64,000 nt of DNA from NCBI GenBank assembly GCA_030141605.1, contig JAQGDQ010000366.1, positions 155,537-219,536 of the forward strand. Reading direction: 5' to 3'. The notes below the pieces were generated by a model. The model did no database searches. It was not told the DNA's origin and saw nothing but the letters and a program-made list of their open reading frames with translations. Below are positions 1 through 11,400 of this stretch, one piece after another; position 1 is the first letter of the stretch; the number at the start of each line of letters is the position of its first letter. This stretch comes from Tubiluchus corallicola. Lineage: Eukaryota; Priapulida; Priapulimorpha; Priapulimorphida; Tubiluchidae. The position numbers and the translations under genes are program-made.

Positions 1-77
1 GAGAGGTTCATGAGAGAATCGACAATTCTTCTGAAAACATTCGCCATTCGTGTGAAAGTAACGACACGGATAGTCGT
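1..77 (-). CDS. ZC3H4: ZC3H4-like exon 9 (finger 3), cut by window edge
   Basis: Acceptor TTTACTAG, phase 1 entry. It encodes DYPCRYFHTNGECFQKNC followed by RFSHEPL, which aligns with the third finger of ZC3H4/ZC3H6 and its His-x4-Cys linker from finger 2. The spacing is C-X8-C-X4-C-X3-H, one residue shorter than I expect between the second and third cysteines. The exon continues past position 1. Confidence 0.88.
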
Positions 78-3000
78 CTAGTAAATAATGTCAAGGAGAA
101 TGTACTAGCTGAGATAAGTCTCGTTTACGAAAGTACAGTAATAGCAGTTGCAAAATGACAATTAGTCACGTCACACAGTCATTCTGTATCATTATTTCTG
201 GAATTGCCAAGTAATCACAGTGTGTGCTCATCAACTAAAGTTATGCAACAATAAGCCCATCGGTAAGAGAATGGGCGACTCCCTGGGAAAACACTTTTAG
301 GAGAATATTACAAAGCAGCTAAGAGACATCTACCAGACAGTGTCTCATCTAAAAATATCGTCCTTGATAGTGAGATACATTCTAGTCTTGTCCCAGTTAG
401 CTAAGCAGGCCCTTTTATTCAATGCTGATCCTGACTTGCAGAATGACACACTATCATAAGGTGCCTTAATGAAAAGTCTTGCTTGAACGTTGCAGCACAC
501 AGCTGTCGCCTGAATTAGCAGTCACTTAGTTCTACATACAGCAGTACCTCTGTTTTCGACCATAATTCGTTCCTAAAAAGTGTTTGAAAACCGATTTGGT
601 TGAGTACCGAATCATTTATTCCATACGAAATAATGTAAAAGCACATAATCCGTTCTCAAGCACCAAATGAACTGTAAAGTATTACTAAAACGAAATATAA
701 TAACGCAAAAATGTTTATTCAAACAGTAGATATGATATAATTGATAAGAAAAACATAATTGTTCCTGCATGAAAAAAGCGGAGAAAAATGAGCGTAGAAA
801 GCACTTAGTGATGTTAGGTGATTCAAATGTTGTGCGTGACTACTCTCGGGCGCGGTCGGTTACTCTCGGTTACGCTCGGCTCGCCGCACGTGTTCATCAC
901 GTGTTTGGAGGTTGGTCGAGTACCGAAATTCTGGTCGAAAACGGAGACAATTTCAGCTCGAATTTTCCGGTCGAAAACCGATTTGTACGAGTACGGAGAC
1001 GTTTGACAAAGGAGGTATGACTGAATTCAAATTGTTTTCTAGAAACTTTTCCTCGGGGCAAAATTTAGCCCAACTACCCCCCTAAAATATGAAAATGAAA
1101 ATACTAAAAGTATGTAAGTGTACTATCTTAAAGAGAGAAAAGGCAATTTTAAAATATATCCCCAAAACTTTCCATGCAAATTTTGCATTACTTAGCAGTA
1201 CATTTACTTGTTTGAAAGGCTTATATAACTAGAAAAACTTAATAATTTAAAATGATCGGCCATGTGGTAAAAGGGCACTGCATTGCAATCCCAGCGTGCA
1301 CTCCTGGCTCACCAAAAAACACTATTGATCGTATTGCCAACATAAAGATATTTTAAATTTTGCTTAGTTAGCGAAGAGGCTACAAATGCTCTGATTATTT
1401 TTTCAAATTTTACGTAATGTTATCTAAATTTGTATCAAATGACTTACTATTAAAATGGATGCACCTAACTGTCATAGCAGGAGTTTAAGCTTACAAGTTT
1501 TATAAAGCGTTACTGTTAAGGCAAGCTCTGTATACAATAAAGCAGCAAGTAAATAATACAAAATTTCAACACGAGGTTTTTAAAGCGTTATTTATGAAGA
1601 GAGTTTCCTTATATTTCAAATTGTATGCTTTGTGAAGTTGTACTCAAAATACAAAATTTCAACACGGGTTTTTAAACTTTATTTATGAAGAGTGTTTCCT
1701 TATGTTTCATATTATGAAGTTGTACTCAAAAGGATACCATGCATGTATATACAATGCTTCCCCTTCATGCATTGGTCCGACAGGAAAAACTTGCAGAGCT
1801 CCAACTTTCGTGGCGGAATGACATCATGACTGAATGGACAATCTCTGCCCTAAAATAAACATCACAAGTGCTGTGCAATGGCTTCATCTACTAACACAGA
1901 AAAGCTAAGAAATGGTGACCTCCCCAATTATATCTCCAGTACATGCAGTGGTTTTCTACTACTGTCACAATTTGATGGCAGATGGCAGCACAACTGTTAC
2001 ACGATTATACTTTACAGAATCAAACCAAATCTCTGAAATCTAGTCAATCAGTTAAATAGTTTACCTTATTACACTTGCCCTCCATGAAATACTTGCACAC
2101 AGACTTCTTCTCTTGGCTCCTGTCTTTTCTTTCCCGTCTCTCCCTCGGCCTTGGAGGCTTCCTGTCACCACGCCGCTTCTTCTTGGCATCGCTTGGTGCC
2201 GGACCGCGTCCTCGCAAGAACATCTACGACAAAAATACTAGTGAAAACACAAAAACCTGACTGCTGAATGAACTGTTGTGCACTTTTGTTTTGTGGCTCA
2301 CTAGTGTGAACGTAAAAATAGTGAAGTAAAAATATAGTGGAACAACCATTACTGAACTATTAACCAACTATTACTGAAGCAAAATGCTAGTGTGAACCAG
2401 CCATTGGTGAAGTAAAAGGGCTAGTGTGAAGCAACCATTAATGAAGTAAAAATGCTAGTGTGAAAAATCTACTAGCCAAGTAAAAATGCTAATGTGAACT
2501 AGCCATTCGTGAAGTAAAAATACTAATGTGAACCAGCCATTAGAGAAGGAAAAATGCCAGTGTGAAGCAGCCATTAGTGAAGCAAAAATGTTAGTGTGAA
2601 CTAGTCATTAGTGAAGTAAAAATGCTAGTGTGAGCCAGCCCTTAGTGAAATAAAAATGCTATCTCAAGCTAAATCTCATACTTCTCTTTTTAGCAAGTGA
2701 GTATAATCATCCTCTTCATCTTCTTCGTCTTCCTCTTCTCCTGCTGCATCCTCGCTCTCGCCGCTCACTTCCTGTTTGTCAGCTTTTCGTTTCGACCTCG
2801 GTGGGCGCTCCTCCTCATCAGAATGTCTGTGATGCCTGTAAATGAAAGATTGAGCTCCAAACAAATCATCTGGCATTCAAGCGGAACGGAGAATCTTGTG
2901 CAAGAAACAAGTTTTGGCCAAAACTGGAAAGCGTCTTTTCAAAAAGGCTTAAAACAGTTAGTGAACTATTTGCAAATAATAGCAACCAACAGATGGAAGC

Positions 3001-6000
3001 ACTTGCTCTAACTGTCATGGAGAACTGGATTATTACAAGACGTCTACGTCAAGTGGCAAAGTTTACCTGTGATGCCTTCTCCGTCTCCGTTGAGGAGAGT
3101 CTTCGTCTAAACTGTCTTGATGAGGCGAACGCTGCAGCGCCGACGGCGGCGACGGCAACCAACCTTTCTCGGAATGCTGGTTCCTGTAGGAATCGTCCTC
3201 GTCTTTCTTAATGTAGTCGGCATACGGATCCATCCCCTCAATCTCTTCTTCTTCCTCCTCCGGCTCTTCTTCGACAACTTTCTTCTTTTTCTTTTTCTTC
3301 TAAAAATAGTTCACGCTTAGCAGTTCAAATCACAATCAGTTTTTTCGATTTTCATGTTGACTGAAAGAATTAATTAAATGGAATTCTACACCGTGCTGCA
3401 GTTTATGTATATTGATTATTGTTTTATAATGTACGTACAGTCTAATCTCGTTATCTCGCCCCTCGTTATGCCACCAAACTCGTCTCTCGCCATAGAAAGT
3501 ACCAGGACAGATTTCCTGCTTTGATATTTACCTCGTTAAGTCGCCATCCTCGCTTCTCGCCCTTGCCACGTCATGCTAGGACGAGTGCTTATGTAAACTA
3601 TATTCGTTATGTCGCCAAACAGACAAACTCAGAGGTGAATCGATCAATACATATACCGCGTGTCGATCAATATAACCGCAGTATGTAGACAATGCTGCTG
3701 CACTCGATAGACAGACATAATTAATCTAGTGTGTGTCTCACCAGGATTAGATTAGGAGTGCTGTGGTTGGTTAATGCGCAGAGAAACTAAAGCATCACCG
3801 ATATCCTTACTTAGGAAACTAAAGCGTCACCTAAGATTATTTTTATGACATTTTTTCATTTCTGATTTAATGTTGATTGGTATCATAATGCGAAATATAT
3901 TTTATATGTACATACAGGAACACTATGTTAATCAACTATTATATACAGTATGCATATACATATAGACTAACTTCGTTATATTCCCGTTATCTCGCCATAC
4001 TCGCCTCTCGCCAAAAATTTGCCCTAGACGGACAGTGGCGAGATAACGAGGTCAGACTGTAGGTATTTACTTAGGTACAGTTTTCGCAACGTGCGGGATT
4101 TGCCTTCAACAAAAAATGTCAATAAAATGTCCCACCTTGGGCTTTGATTTCACATCTTGCATTCCGTTTTCGTCCGGGTCAATGCTCTCCAGCAGCTCAT
4201 CAAGGTCGGACGTTGGCTCTCCTCTGTACATGCGAACATCCCTCTCTTTGAGAATAAAGTCCCTCTAAAGTAGAAGAGGAAAACAATAAAACAATAAACG
4301 AAAACAATAATTCATTAGCGATTGCTTTCTAGCCATGATAACACGGTATCAGCTACATAAGTTTCTCTGGTATCTTTTGACTGCATTATCCGCTGCAGCC
4401 CAATATTGCTTTTGTGTCCTTTCTTGACAGCAAGAATTGTCCTGTTCTATTAGACGTGACCCTACTGTTCTTCCCCCATCCCATACTATTTAATCTTGCA
4501 CACACATGTACATAACAGTATCGGAAAACGGTATTAGCGATAGTTGTCTTCTCTACCCTGTCTGAAGAACTGTTTTGTCCACTCTTTTGGTTCGCTTATG
4601 CTCACTTCACTCCTGCCTTGCTTGCACTTTGTAATTCTGTTCTATCATACTTCATTCTATCATGATTTAACCTCTGAATCCTTTTCTCCTTTCATTTTAT
4701 TCAGTTTTGCAGATCTGGACTTAACAATGTATTATTTGAAGCACCATCTTTAACAAACACCAGCTGCATTTGTAAGAAGGTGACTGTGACAGGCAATAAA
4801 CAACACTGCAACTGCAAAAAATCACTTGCCCGCATTGGCGAACGGGGCGGGGGACAGGGGACAGGGGGGAGGCAGACTGTCCCCCCAAATTTTCGGGTTT
4901 CAAAAAATTCGAACAAAATTTACGCCCAAATTCAGGCAGAACTGCCCTTTATATTTTCAGAAAATAGTTTTTTCAACTTCGAAATTGACATTTTTTCAAA
5001 TTTCAATCGTCATCGCCTTATTTTTTCCTGGAATTCAAATATGGCCCGAATCTTGAGAGAGTGATATTTATGCCATTCACCTGGATGCCCGAATCTTGAT
5101 TTCATAGGAGGCATTGTCTGTGCCGACTCCCGGTCCCAGACAGGCAGTCAGAGTGGTCTGGAAACAATTAGCATTCGCAAAATTGAAAATATACTAGTCG
5201 CTGTGTTGTCTGCAGGTCTCCGATAGCTTATAAAACTCGCTTCCTGTCTTCGGTGCGCACACATTGATTGTTCGCCAGCGATCAGCAAATACAAATTCCC
5301 CATTATTTCATATTATTTACAAAATCCCGACTGTGTCATCTCGGTCATTCTATGTTCACTGGGAGTAAACTGTACTGTTCTGGAAGTTATCGCCGCACTT
5401 CTGGTACTTAGGACACTGTTTATACAATAATCAATGACAATCTTTGAAACCTAATGATCCAGGTGCTTGTGCATAATCAAACAAGCACAGCTTATCAAAA
5501 CGTCTGGTCATATAGATCATATTATGTGTTGTGCATCACATTTCAATATGGCTAATAAATAATATTGATCAGCTTCATGAGTTCAGTCTTATGTCATCAG
5601 AAATGACGCCTTTTTGTATTCGCTACCTGGAACTTAATAAGGTTGTACTTGTTGAAACGGGGGCCTAAAAAATCGGGTGAAATTCTAAGAATTCGGGCGA
5701 GGAATCCTCTGCCCACCCCCCAAATTCAGCAGCCCCGTACTCCTATGCCTGCCCGGTTTTAACATACCTGAGCGCTTAAAGCACTTTCCCGAATTTCCTT
5801 CTTCTTTGCTTGGAGGCGATTTCTTCTCTGCCTTCTCTTGTCCCGTTGACTGTGGTTCTTCTCCTGTTCTCGTTCACCTGCCATGCGCATGAGCACGTCG
5901 TCAATGCGTCCGTCTCTGTGCTTTGTGTCTGATCCAGAGGACCTACCTAAAAGTGTAGAAACAGACATACGGTTACCGGTGGCATCAAAGTCATTCAAAA

Positions 6001-8259
6001 TTGTTCGTTAATCTTTGCGGTTATGCAGCACTAACAGTTTGTTCCAAATGTCCACAAAACCGGTTTCCAGACATTCATACGTCATAGTTTCGACTGATAG
6101 CCACAAAGCAAAATGACAACAGTGGTAGGTCAAAACAATCTTCTCATCAAAACAATCTTCTCATTAAAATATTGAATGGAAACGCACTATTCTTTCAAAA
6201 ATGACTTACGTGAAAGAATTATTACCGCATAAACACAATTTCAAGTTCGTGGGACTAGTTCTTCACTGTTACATGAATTTCGCCATTCGTTAGCGCCTGC
6301 ACTTCGGAAATGTATTGCACAAAAAACAGGTGCTGTACCTCTCAGTCCAGATGTGTTAGTTTGTTACTAACTAAACACGTTCGACAGCTCATGCGTGAAT
6401 TCGACAGCGGTAAATTAGAAATTTGAATTTTCATCTTAAAACTTGCCTAGTTTTAGTACAACACACTGAATATCTTACAGCAGCGCTGCACTTCAATTTT
6501 TGCTGTTGAAAATTATGTTAGTTTGTGATGCTGTTAATTAAGATTTTAATCTATTATTTAACTATCAGAAATGCTTTTGCAGTATTTTTGTTGTTAAAAC
6601 GTTTGCTTTTTATCGGACTTGAAAATGGGGTGGTAGTGTATGAAAAATCATCCTGTTTTCCTTTAAAGAATCTGTCGCAAACACGACAAAGACATAAAAA
6701 TCAAAACACGTTTTGCTAAAACCAGTTATGCACTTAGCCGTTACCTGCAGTCTTCTCTGGAGATTCGTCCACCACTGTTTGTTGATCGGACGTACCAGAG
6801 GGTTGTGAGGAAGTTCCAACATCGCCTTCGTCGTCTTCAATTTCACCGTCTTCAAGCATCTCACCTTCTTCTAATTCGCTGATCCTGCAAGCAGAATTGA
6901 AAAGAAACTTGCTTGAGTAAAATTCACAGACCTGTGCCATATTTCTGACTTCTTTCCAACAAATAGCCTTCCCTTTTCCATTACTGGAAACAATTAATGA
7001 ATGTCAATGATAAGAAAATCACACTGCCATTCCACAATAGTAGGCTCCAATCAGTGACATCAAATTCAGTCATGTTCAACCACGTACTTACTAGCTAATC
7101 AATATACCACTTACATTTATTATTCCATTATTCCTCCTGACAGGGATTTAACATTTTCATTACAACAAAGTCACTTCAGCTGGAAAGAAATTTAACCCAA
7201 AGTATGCATAGCAGAGGTTCCCAACACGGGGGGGGGGGGGATTCCCCCCTGGAGGGGGGAATGAGCCACCTCCAGGGGCAAATCGATGGGTGGAAAAATA
7301 AAAAAAAATGCATTTTTCATTTTGTTTGTGGGCTGGGCGAACGAGAATCAGCAGCCTTCAAAAGGGGGGAACGGGCCAAAAAAGGTTGGGACCCACTGAT
7401 GTATAGCCTCAGTTTGGTGCCTAAATGGATACGCGCGCATCGTGCATCTCAGGTGCTTGCTAAGGGCAGTTTCAATCTCCATAGTGATCCTGCTTGTAAA
7501 CCTCATAGACAGAGGATGTATAGTTAAACAAACCTCTAGCAGGCCAGTTCAGTGGCTTATCTTTGAAGATTGCACTTACTAATCACCTAGGTTCCAGTCT
7601 CGTCACAAACATTGTGTTGAGTAGGCCTGCCACGGAATGATGTGAGGTACAGTGGCTTTTTTTATCTTACCACAGTCCATGTGTATTACTTCTTACTATA
7701 ATGTATTAGTTTGCTAAAACAATTAATTGTAAACAGCAACTCTGAATCCATTTTTTATTAACTAAATTAGTCTTTAACTTTGAGGTCACGAGTATCTTAA
7801 TTAATGCAAATTGTTCAATAATGTTCAATCTGCACTCGATACAGATTTTGTGAACATTTGAAGGTTCTACGTGAAACAAGTACTAATGTTCAGATAAGTG
7901 GTGCAGAAGTCCCCTCTTCTATAAGGATAGGGGCCAAGAACAACTTAAAATTACAACAATTATTATAACTCGTGTCAAATAGCTACATTTAACAAAGATA
8001 GGGTATTTAGAAAGTAACCTTATAAGGCAGAATAAAATCTCTTTTTATTTGTAATTTAAATTAAATTCTTATTTATATTCACGTTGGGAAGCAGAATATT
8101 ATTACGTAGTGTAACAACTTTATGTTCAAAATGAATGGTGTGATTTCAAAATGATAAAAATTGGTGATCATAATTATTATCAAATTTGTTCATATAAATA
8201 AATAAAACTGATTATAGCTAGTTGACGCGGTAGTCTGCAAATTTGATCGCTTACGTCAT
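1..8259 (-). CDS. ZC3H4: ZC3H4/ZC3H6-family CCCH zinc-finger protein (partial, 3' end outside window)
   Basis: Spliced minus-strand gene assembled by eye. Exons in coding order: 8255-8259 (putative), 6745-6884, 5768-5946, 4136-4264, 3067-3299, 2682-2835, 2065-2223, 1738-1849 and 1-77. All junctions are GT-AG and every phase matches, giving 396 codons in the window. The N-terminus is acidic (EEGEMLEDGEIEDD). Lys-rich and Glu/Asp-rich stretches follow, then three CCCH fingers at about residues 323-341, 352-370 and 375-393. The order and the short linkers (10 and 4 residues) match vertebrate ZC3H4/ZC3H6 and fly Su(s). Family members are nuclear RNA-binding proteins; ZC3H4 with WDR82 restricts unproductive transcription. 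That function is inferred by homology. The large proline-rich C-terminus of the vertebrate proteins would lie beyond position 1. ZC3H4 versus ZC3H6 cannot be separated here, because invertebrates may have a single pro-orthologue. Confidence 0.88.
78..1737. repeat. Intron 8 of the ZC3H4-like gene: Tigger-like MITE plus family A repeat
   Basis: No further exon seen. About 539-1023 is a Tigger/pogo-like element (starts near CAGTACCTCTGTTTTCGACC) also found at 24099. About 1137-1735 is a copy of interspersed family A, also at 16770, 37725, 44776 and, inverted, 61075. Within it a roughly 93-bp segment is duplicated in tandem at 1557-1733, ending only a few bases from the donor of exon 8. Confidence 0.65.
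1738..1849 (-). CDS. ZC3H4: ZC3H4-like exon 8 (end of finger 1, finger 2)
   Basis: Acceptor TTTTAG, donor GTATCC; phase 0 in, phase 1 out. It starts GRDCPFSHD, closing finger 1 as C-X7-C-X5-C-X3-H. It then encodes finger 2, from LELCKFFLSDQC to the final IYMH, with the same spacing. The last G joins AC of the next exon to make Asp. Confidence 0.88.
2065..2223 (-). CDS. ZC3H4: ZC3H4-like exon 7 (start of CCCH finger 1)
   Basis: Acceptor GTCGTAG, donor GTAAAC, phase 0 at both ends, 53 codons. It opens MFLRGRGPAPSD, then Lys/Arg-rich sequence, and ends KKSVCKYFMEGKCNK, which supplies the first two cysteines of finger 1. The intron cuts the finger between its second and third cysteines. Confidence 0.88.
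2318..2660. repeat. 34-bp degenerate tandem repeat in ZC3H4-like intron
   Basis: About nine imperfect copies of a unit with core GTAAAAATGCTAGTGTGAAC followed by CAGCCATTAGTGA. It fills nearly the whole intron between exons 7 and 6 and stops 22 bases from exon 6. Copies differ by several substitutions each, so the array is old. Confidence 0.8.
2682..2835 (-). CDS. ZC3H4: ZC3H4-like exon 6
   Basis: Acceptor TTTACAG, donor GTATGA; enters in phase 2 and leaves in phase 0. It encodes HHRHSDEEERPPRSKRKADK, then a long Glu/Asp run ending DDYTHLLKRE. The first six residues repeat the His/Arg end of the previous exon, so a small internal duplication is possible. Confidence 0.8.
3067..3299 (-). CDS. 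ZC3H4: ZC3H4-like exon 5 (Lys-rich, Glu-rich)
   Basis: Acceptor TTTTAG, donor GTAAAC; enters in phase 0 and leaves in phase 2. It begins with seven lysines, then an acidic run (VVEEEPEEEEEIEGMDPYAD), then a Ser/Pro/Gln stretch ending RRRRRHH. The terminal AG completes an Arg codon with the first G of the next exon. Confidence 0.78.
3438..4059. mobile_element. Tigger/pogo-type MITE, copy 1 (TA target duplication)
   Basis: 622 bp with terminal inverted repeats CAGTCTAATCTCGTTATCTC and CAGTCTGACCTCGTTATCTC (right end reversed), flanked by TA on both sides. It lies in the intron between ZC3H4-like exons 4 and 5. There is no transposase reading frame. A second, longer copy in the opposite orientation is at 30394-31669. 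TA target site and Tc1/mariner/pogo-like ends give the class; the exact family is not assigned. Confidence 0.85.
4136..4264 (-). CDS. ZC3H4: ZC3H4-like exon 4
   Basis: Acceptor CTTTAG, donor GTGGGA, phase 0 at both ends, 43 codons. It encodes RDFILKERDVRMYRGEPTSD and an acidic stretch with LDELLESIDPDENG. I recognise no named domain. The phase fit with both neighbours supports it as coding. Confidence 0.78.
4833..5747. mobile_element. hAT-type non-autonomous element next to an exon
   Basis: About 915 bp. Ends CATTGGCGAACGGGGC and, reversed from the right, CATAGGAGTACGGGGC. Flanking 8-bp direct repeats are CTTGCCCG and CCTGCCCG (7 of 8), the size expected for hAT. Both ends are G/C-rich with homopolymer runs. 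The right target duplication ends at 5755, twelve bases from the donor side of ZC3H4-like exon 3. No coding capacity seen. Confidence 0.7.
5768..5946 (-). CDS. ZC3H4: ZC3H4-like exon 3 (basic, charged)
   Basis: Acceptor TTTTAG, donor GTATGT; enters in phase 1, leaves in phase 0, 59 full codons. The product is strongly charged (RIDDVLMRMAGEREQEK, then KRRQRRNRLQAKKKEIRE), probably helical with nuclear-localisation-like runs. A hAT-type element ends 20 bases past the donor side of this exon, and its target duplication ends 12 bases from the exon. Confidence 0.8.
6060..6670 (+). repeat. Interspersed family B repeat, copy 1
   Basis: About 610 bp in the intron between ZC3H4-like exons 2 and 3. 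It is closely similar to 17814-18432 (same orientation) and 37876-38478 (inverted). The right end reads TTTAAAGGAAAACAGGATGA when reversed. At 17814 the left end reads TAAAGGAAAACCAGACCC, so the family looks like a MITE with short inverted ends. Confidence 0.75.
6745..6884 (-). CDS. ZC3H4: ZC3H4-like exon 2 (acidic N-terminus)
   Basis: Acceptor TTGCAG, donor GTAACG; enters in phase 2 and leaves in phase 1. It encodes ISELEEGEMLEDGEIEDDEG followed by a Ser/Thr/Gln-rich stretch. The repeated acidic E-x-G-E-x-E-D-x-G-E-I motif is typical of the start of ZC3H4/ZC3H6 proteins. Confidence 0.82.
7212..7398. mobile_element. hAT-type MITE (187 bp)
   Basis: Ends CAGAGGTTCCCAAC and, reversed, CAGTGGGTCCCAAC. 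Target duplications are ATGCATAG and ATGTATAG (7 of 8). The interior has long G runs and no gene. It lies between the putative first and second coding exons of the ZC3H4-like gene. Confidence 0.82.
8255..8259 (-). CDS. ZC3H4: ZC3H4-like putative first coding exon (ATGAC)
   Basis: The next exon (6745-6884) starts in phase 2, so its predecessor must end with two extra bases. At 8255-8259 an ATG plus AC is followed directly by a GTAAGC donor. Joining gives an N-terminus Met-Thr-Ile-Ser-Glu-Leu that runs into the acidic motif; human ZC3H6 also starts Met-Thr shortly before its acidic motif. A stop lies in frame immediately upstream of this ATG, consistent with 5' UTR. No transcript evidence exists here, and another first exon is possible. 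Confidence 0.42.
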
Positions 8260-8460
8260 TCACAAGACGCTGCCATTATGACGCTGGAGGGTAAACTGGC
8301 AGCCAGGAACAGTTTAATGGAAAAATACAATCTCAAAGCCGTTGCACTTGTTCGCGGAGGTACCACTGTGTGATGCGGCTGCGCGCAGCATGACGTTCTT
8401 GGACAATCAGAATCGAAATTTACGGGGGTGGGTACCAATACTTATGTACGAGTACTGCAG
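8260..8460 (-). promoter_or_regulatory. Possible 5' UTR/promoter of the ZC3H4-like gene
   Basis: Immediately upstream of the putative start, this stretch is locally richer in CpG and GC (around 8340-8400) than the AT-rich DNA on either side. It carries CRE-like TGACGT cores. No TATA box stands out. This is only a positional inference that depends on the short first exon being right. Confidence 0.25.
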
Positions 8461-11400
8461 AATTACCAATGCTAATCGTGTGAATGGATTATTGCTTTGA
8501 TGAACTTGGTAACCATCAATTTAGTGCAACGGATTTCATTTCGTGTAATATAGCTCACATTTACAAGCGATTAAAATTCTTAAAGTTACTGGTAGTACAG
8601 ACAGCCGGCCCCCACGACCAAAGAATGTCCTACATTCCTAATTTTATACAATTTCAAATCAGCAAGGCTGATAAGCAAGTAAAAACTACCTTGTTGTAAG
8701 CTTGTAAATGGGCCGTTGTGCTCCAGTGGCCATATTTTACAGAAATCCATGTAATTATGTTTTCACTGATTTGCTGTAATTTTGTTAAACTAGGGTTATT
8801 ATGCACTAACTAGTACTAAAAAGACAATAACTTATTATGAAAAATTAAATATTACGTGGCCGTTTTGAACACTTTTACATAATTTTTATAAAAATTATAG
8901 AATAAACCAAATCATAACAATTAATCTTTACCATAAAATGGTAGTAAACAGGGGAAGAATTTATTTAACAGCCCCTCAAAAATAACAGGTCGCATTAAAT
9001 TTGCTTATCGTATTATGCTTATTTTAACATATCATTACCCCTCCCTGCACGGTCTCCTATCCAGATACAACAATAGATTTTTACTGCTTCTATTACTTTA
9101 TTATTATTATTTCAGTATATATAAACTGCTTTCAGCAACCTTCAGCACCAGACCAATTAAAATTGGAATTTGGAAAAGGAGAAGCAATGTAAACAAATAG
9201 GGAAATAAAGCATTTCATTCAACTAGAAGAAAAATTGCACATTTCGAATAAAGTCGACAGCTGTAATTTATTAAAAAAGCGTTAGTTTGTGTTCATTGAA
9301 GCTTAATGAATGGTGGCTTTCCCAAAAGGCAACATCAGTGCATTAATGTGCCTAGCGACACACATTGATAAAAAGAGGAAACATTATAACTGGGTACGCC
9401 TTTAACACGTTAAAAACGCCACAAGAAAACTTGCACCAACGAAAAGGAGGCCAATCAACTTACGTACAACAATGAGCAACTTAAACGGATTGGTGCAAAA
9501 TGATGGAAATGCACTCGATTAACTTTTAATGGTTAATATTTAGGAAAAGTCTGATATATATATATATATATATCATCGCTCAGACAGACAACGCCAATGC
9601 TCAAGGGTTAAGTAAGGTTGAAAGTGGTGAGGACGCCAAGAGAAACTGAGTTCATATAACAAATTTGCCAGTGACAAAAACAATGATGTTGCTATTCTTC
9701 TCGAATCGAGTGACGTTCTAGTTTTCAAGGAAATAATAGAGAATTCCACAAATAAGAAGCTCGAGGGGGAAAATGGGCTTGCAAACTGCTGTGTACATCT
9801 AGGAATGTCGTGGGTAAACCTATGAAAAGCAAGATAGAGTACTACGAAACAAACAGTGACGAGAGGTCCTGACACGGAATATATATGTAGCCAGATTCTA
9901 AACACTTGCCCGGCATTGTTTACGCTGAGTAATCGATGTTGAAAGCAGGTGGGAAGGTATGAAATGAAAGTTTTCGGTTGTTGGAAGGACATATCTAATG
10001 ACACATTTGATTTCATTTTAAAATGCAGGCAGTGATTGTTCATCGGGTCGCCCAAACATTAACTATATGCATAATATTGATCGACTTAAAACAACCTCTC
10101 GAGTCCAAGCATTATCTCGTAGCTTTATGAAGCCCTCTGGCAATAACTGCTGCGCGAATTGTTGCTACGATCGAAGCCGAAACTAGGAGCGTTATCATTA
10201 TTATGAACAGCAGGTACAACGAAATTCAATACAGCATCGTTTTGCACTGCTGAAACTCAAGCTACACATTTACGATTACGGGAAACATTTGCATGAAATA
10301 AAGGACAATATTATTACCTGTATCTATAGTACATCACGTATGTGACAGCACAACCAATATAATATAATATAGATTAAGAAATTGGCATAATCAGGTCGAT
10401 AAACTTTTCCATACCGAGCATTATAGCGTGTTTCTAAAGAACGGTTTCTTTTTTGGCGCGTCAAAAAAATTATAGGGACTGGCGCCTACAGATACAATTT
10501 ACGATTTTTGACATTCAAAACTGCTTACAAGACTTACCTCAACGGTATCGCCATGTACTAAAATCAATATTGATCTAATAAACGTTGCGCTAATTTTAAA
10601 TTTTTAAAAAGCCAGTGAAATTTAGACGTGAATGGGGCACTGGTTGAAACTACGTCAAAGCTAGGAATCCAATAAACCTTAGAAAGTCACAAAATAGTGT
10701 GCAAAGGATTTAGGCAAGCTAGAAGAAATTCGAAGCTAAACAACTTGAATTCCGCTAATCATAAGACTGTCAAATAGGCCCTTTAGATGCTGCGTAATGC
10801 AGGCCACATACTCTGAAGGCCTTATTTTATGCATCACGTAAAACACAAAAACTCAGTCGTTCACCCAAATATAATGGCAATCCACAAAAAAGAAAATCGT
10901 TAATATTTCTGTATGGGGTGCAAAATTCCAAAACTCGTACAATAGGATTACCTAAATTCGAGATACCACAGGCGCTATTTTTCCAAAGACCGAACTCTCA
11001 ACCCTCCCATGTGCGTACAGCGATACACAGATGCTATTTTCAGCATAACAAACAAGTGAATCATTAATATCCAGTTCGTACTGCATTCGAGTTTGTTGCC
11101 TAGCTTCTACACTAAGTAAAGCTATCGTGTTCGTCTCGATACTGAGTGTTTGTTAGAACCATGCAATGAAGGGCGAAAAAGTAGTTCCGTAAAACATCAG
11201 TGAGCTCGCCATTCGTTATTCCAGCAAGGTTACAAGCTTACCCTGCAACTTACATTGCAAAATCGATTCCAGCTGTCACATATAAATTCAGCTATAGCTA
11301 CGTAATGAATTATGAACTACGTCAACAAGAATGCAGCTAGACAAACCTGTTTCACGTACTAGATTGCAGCAGTCGAAAATCTGCAGAATTTAGAAAGTCA

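Noticed and set aside
2075-3320. Plus-strand frames opposite the acidic ZC3H4-like exons
   Set aside because: Antisense shadows of Lys/Glu/Asp-rich exons; the minus strand has phased splice sites and zinc fingers.
4796-5064. Open frames in the G-rich end of the hAT element
   Set aside because: Short, overlapping in several frames, and inside a non-autonomous transposon.
9573-10055. 160-codon minus-strand open frame
   Set aside because: No recognisable motif, no splice or promoter context, and ends in a TA microsatellite; likely chance in AT-rich DNA.
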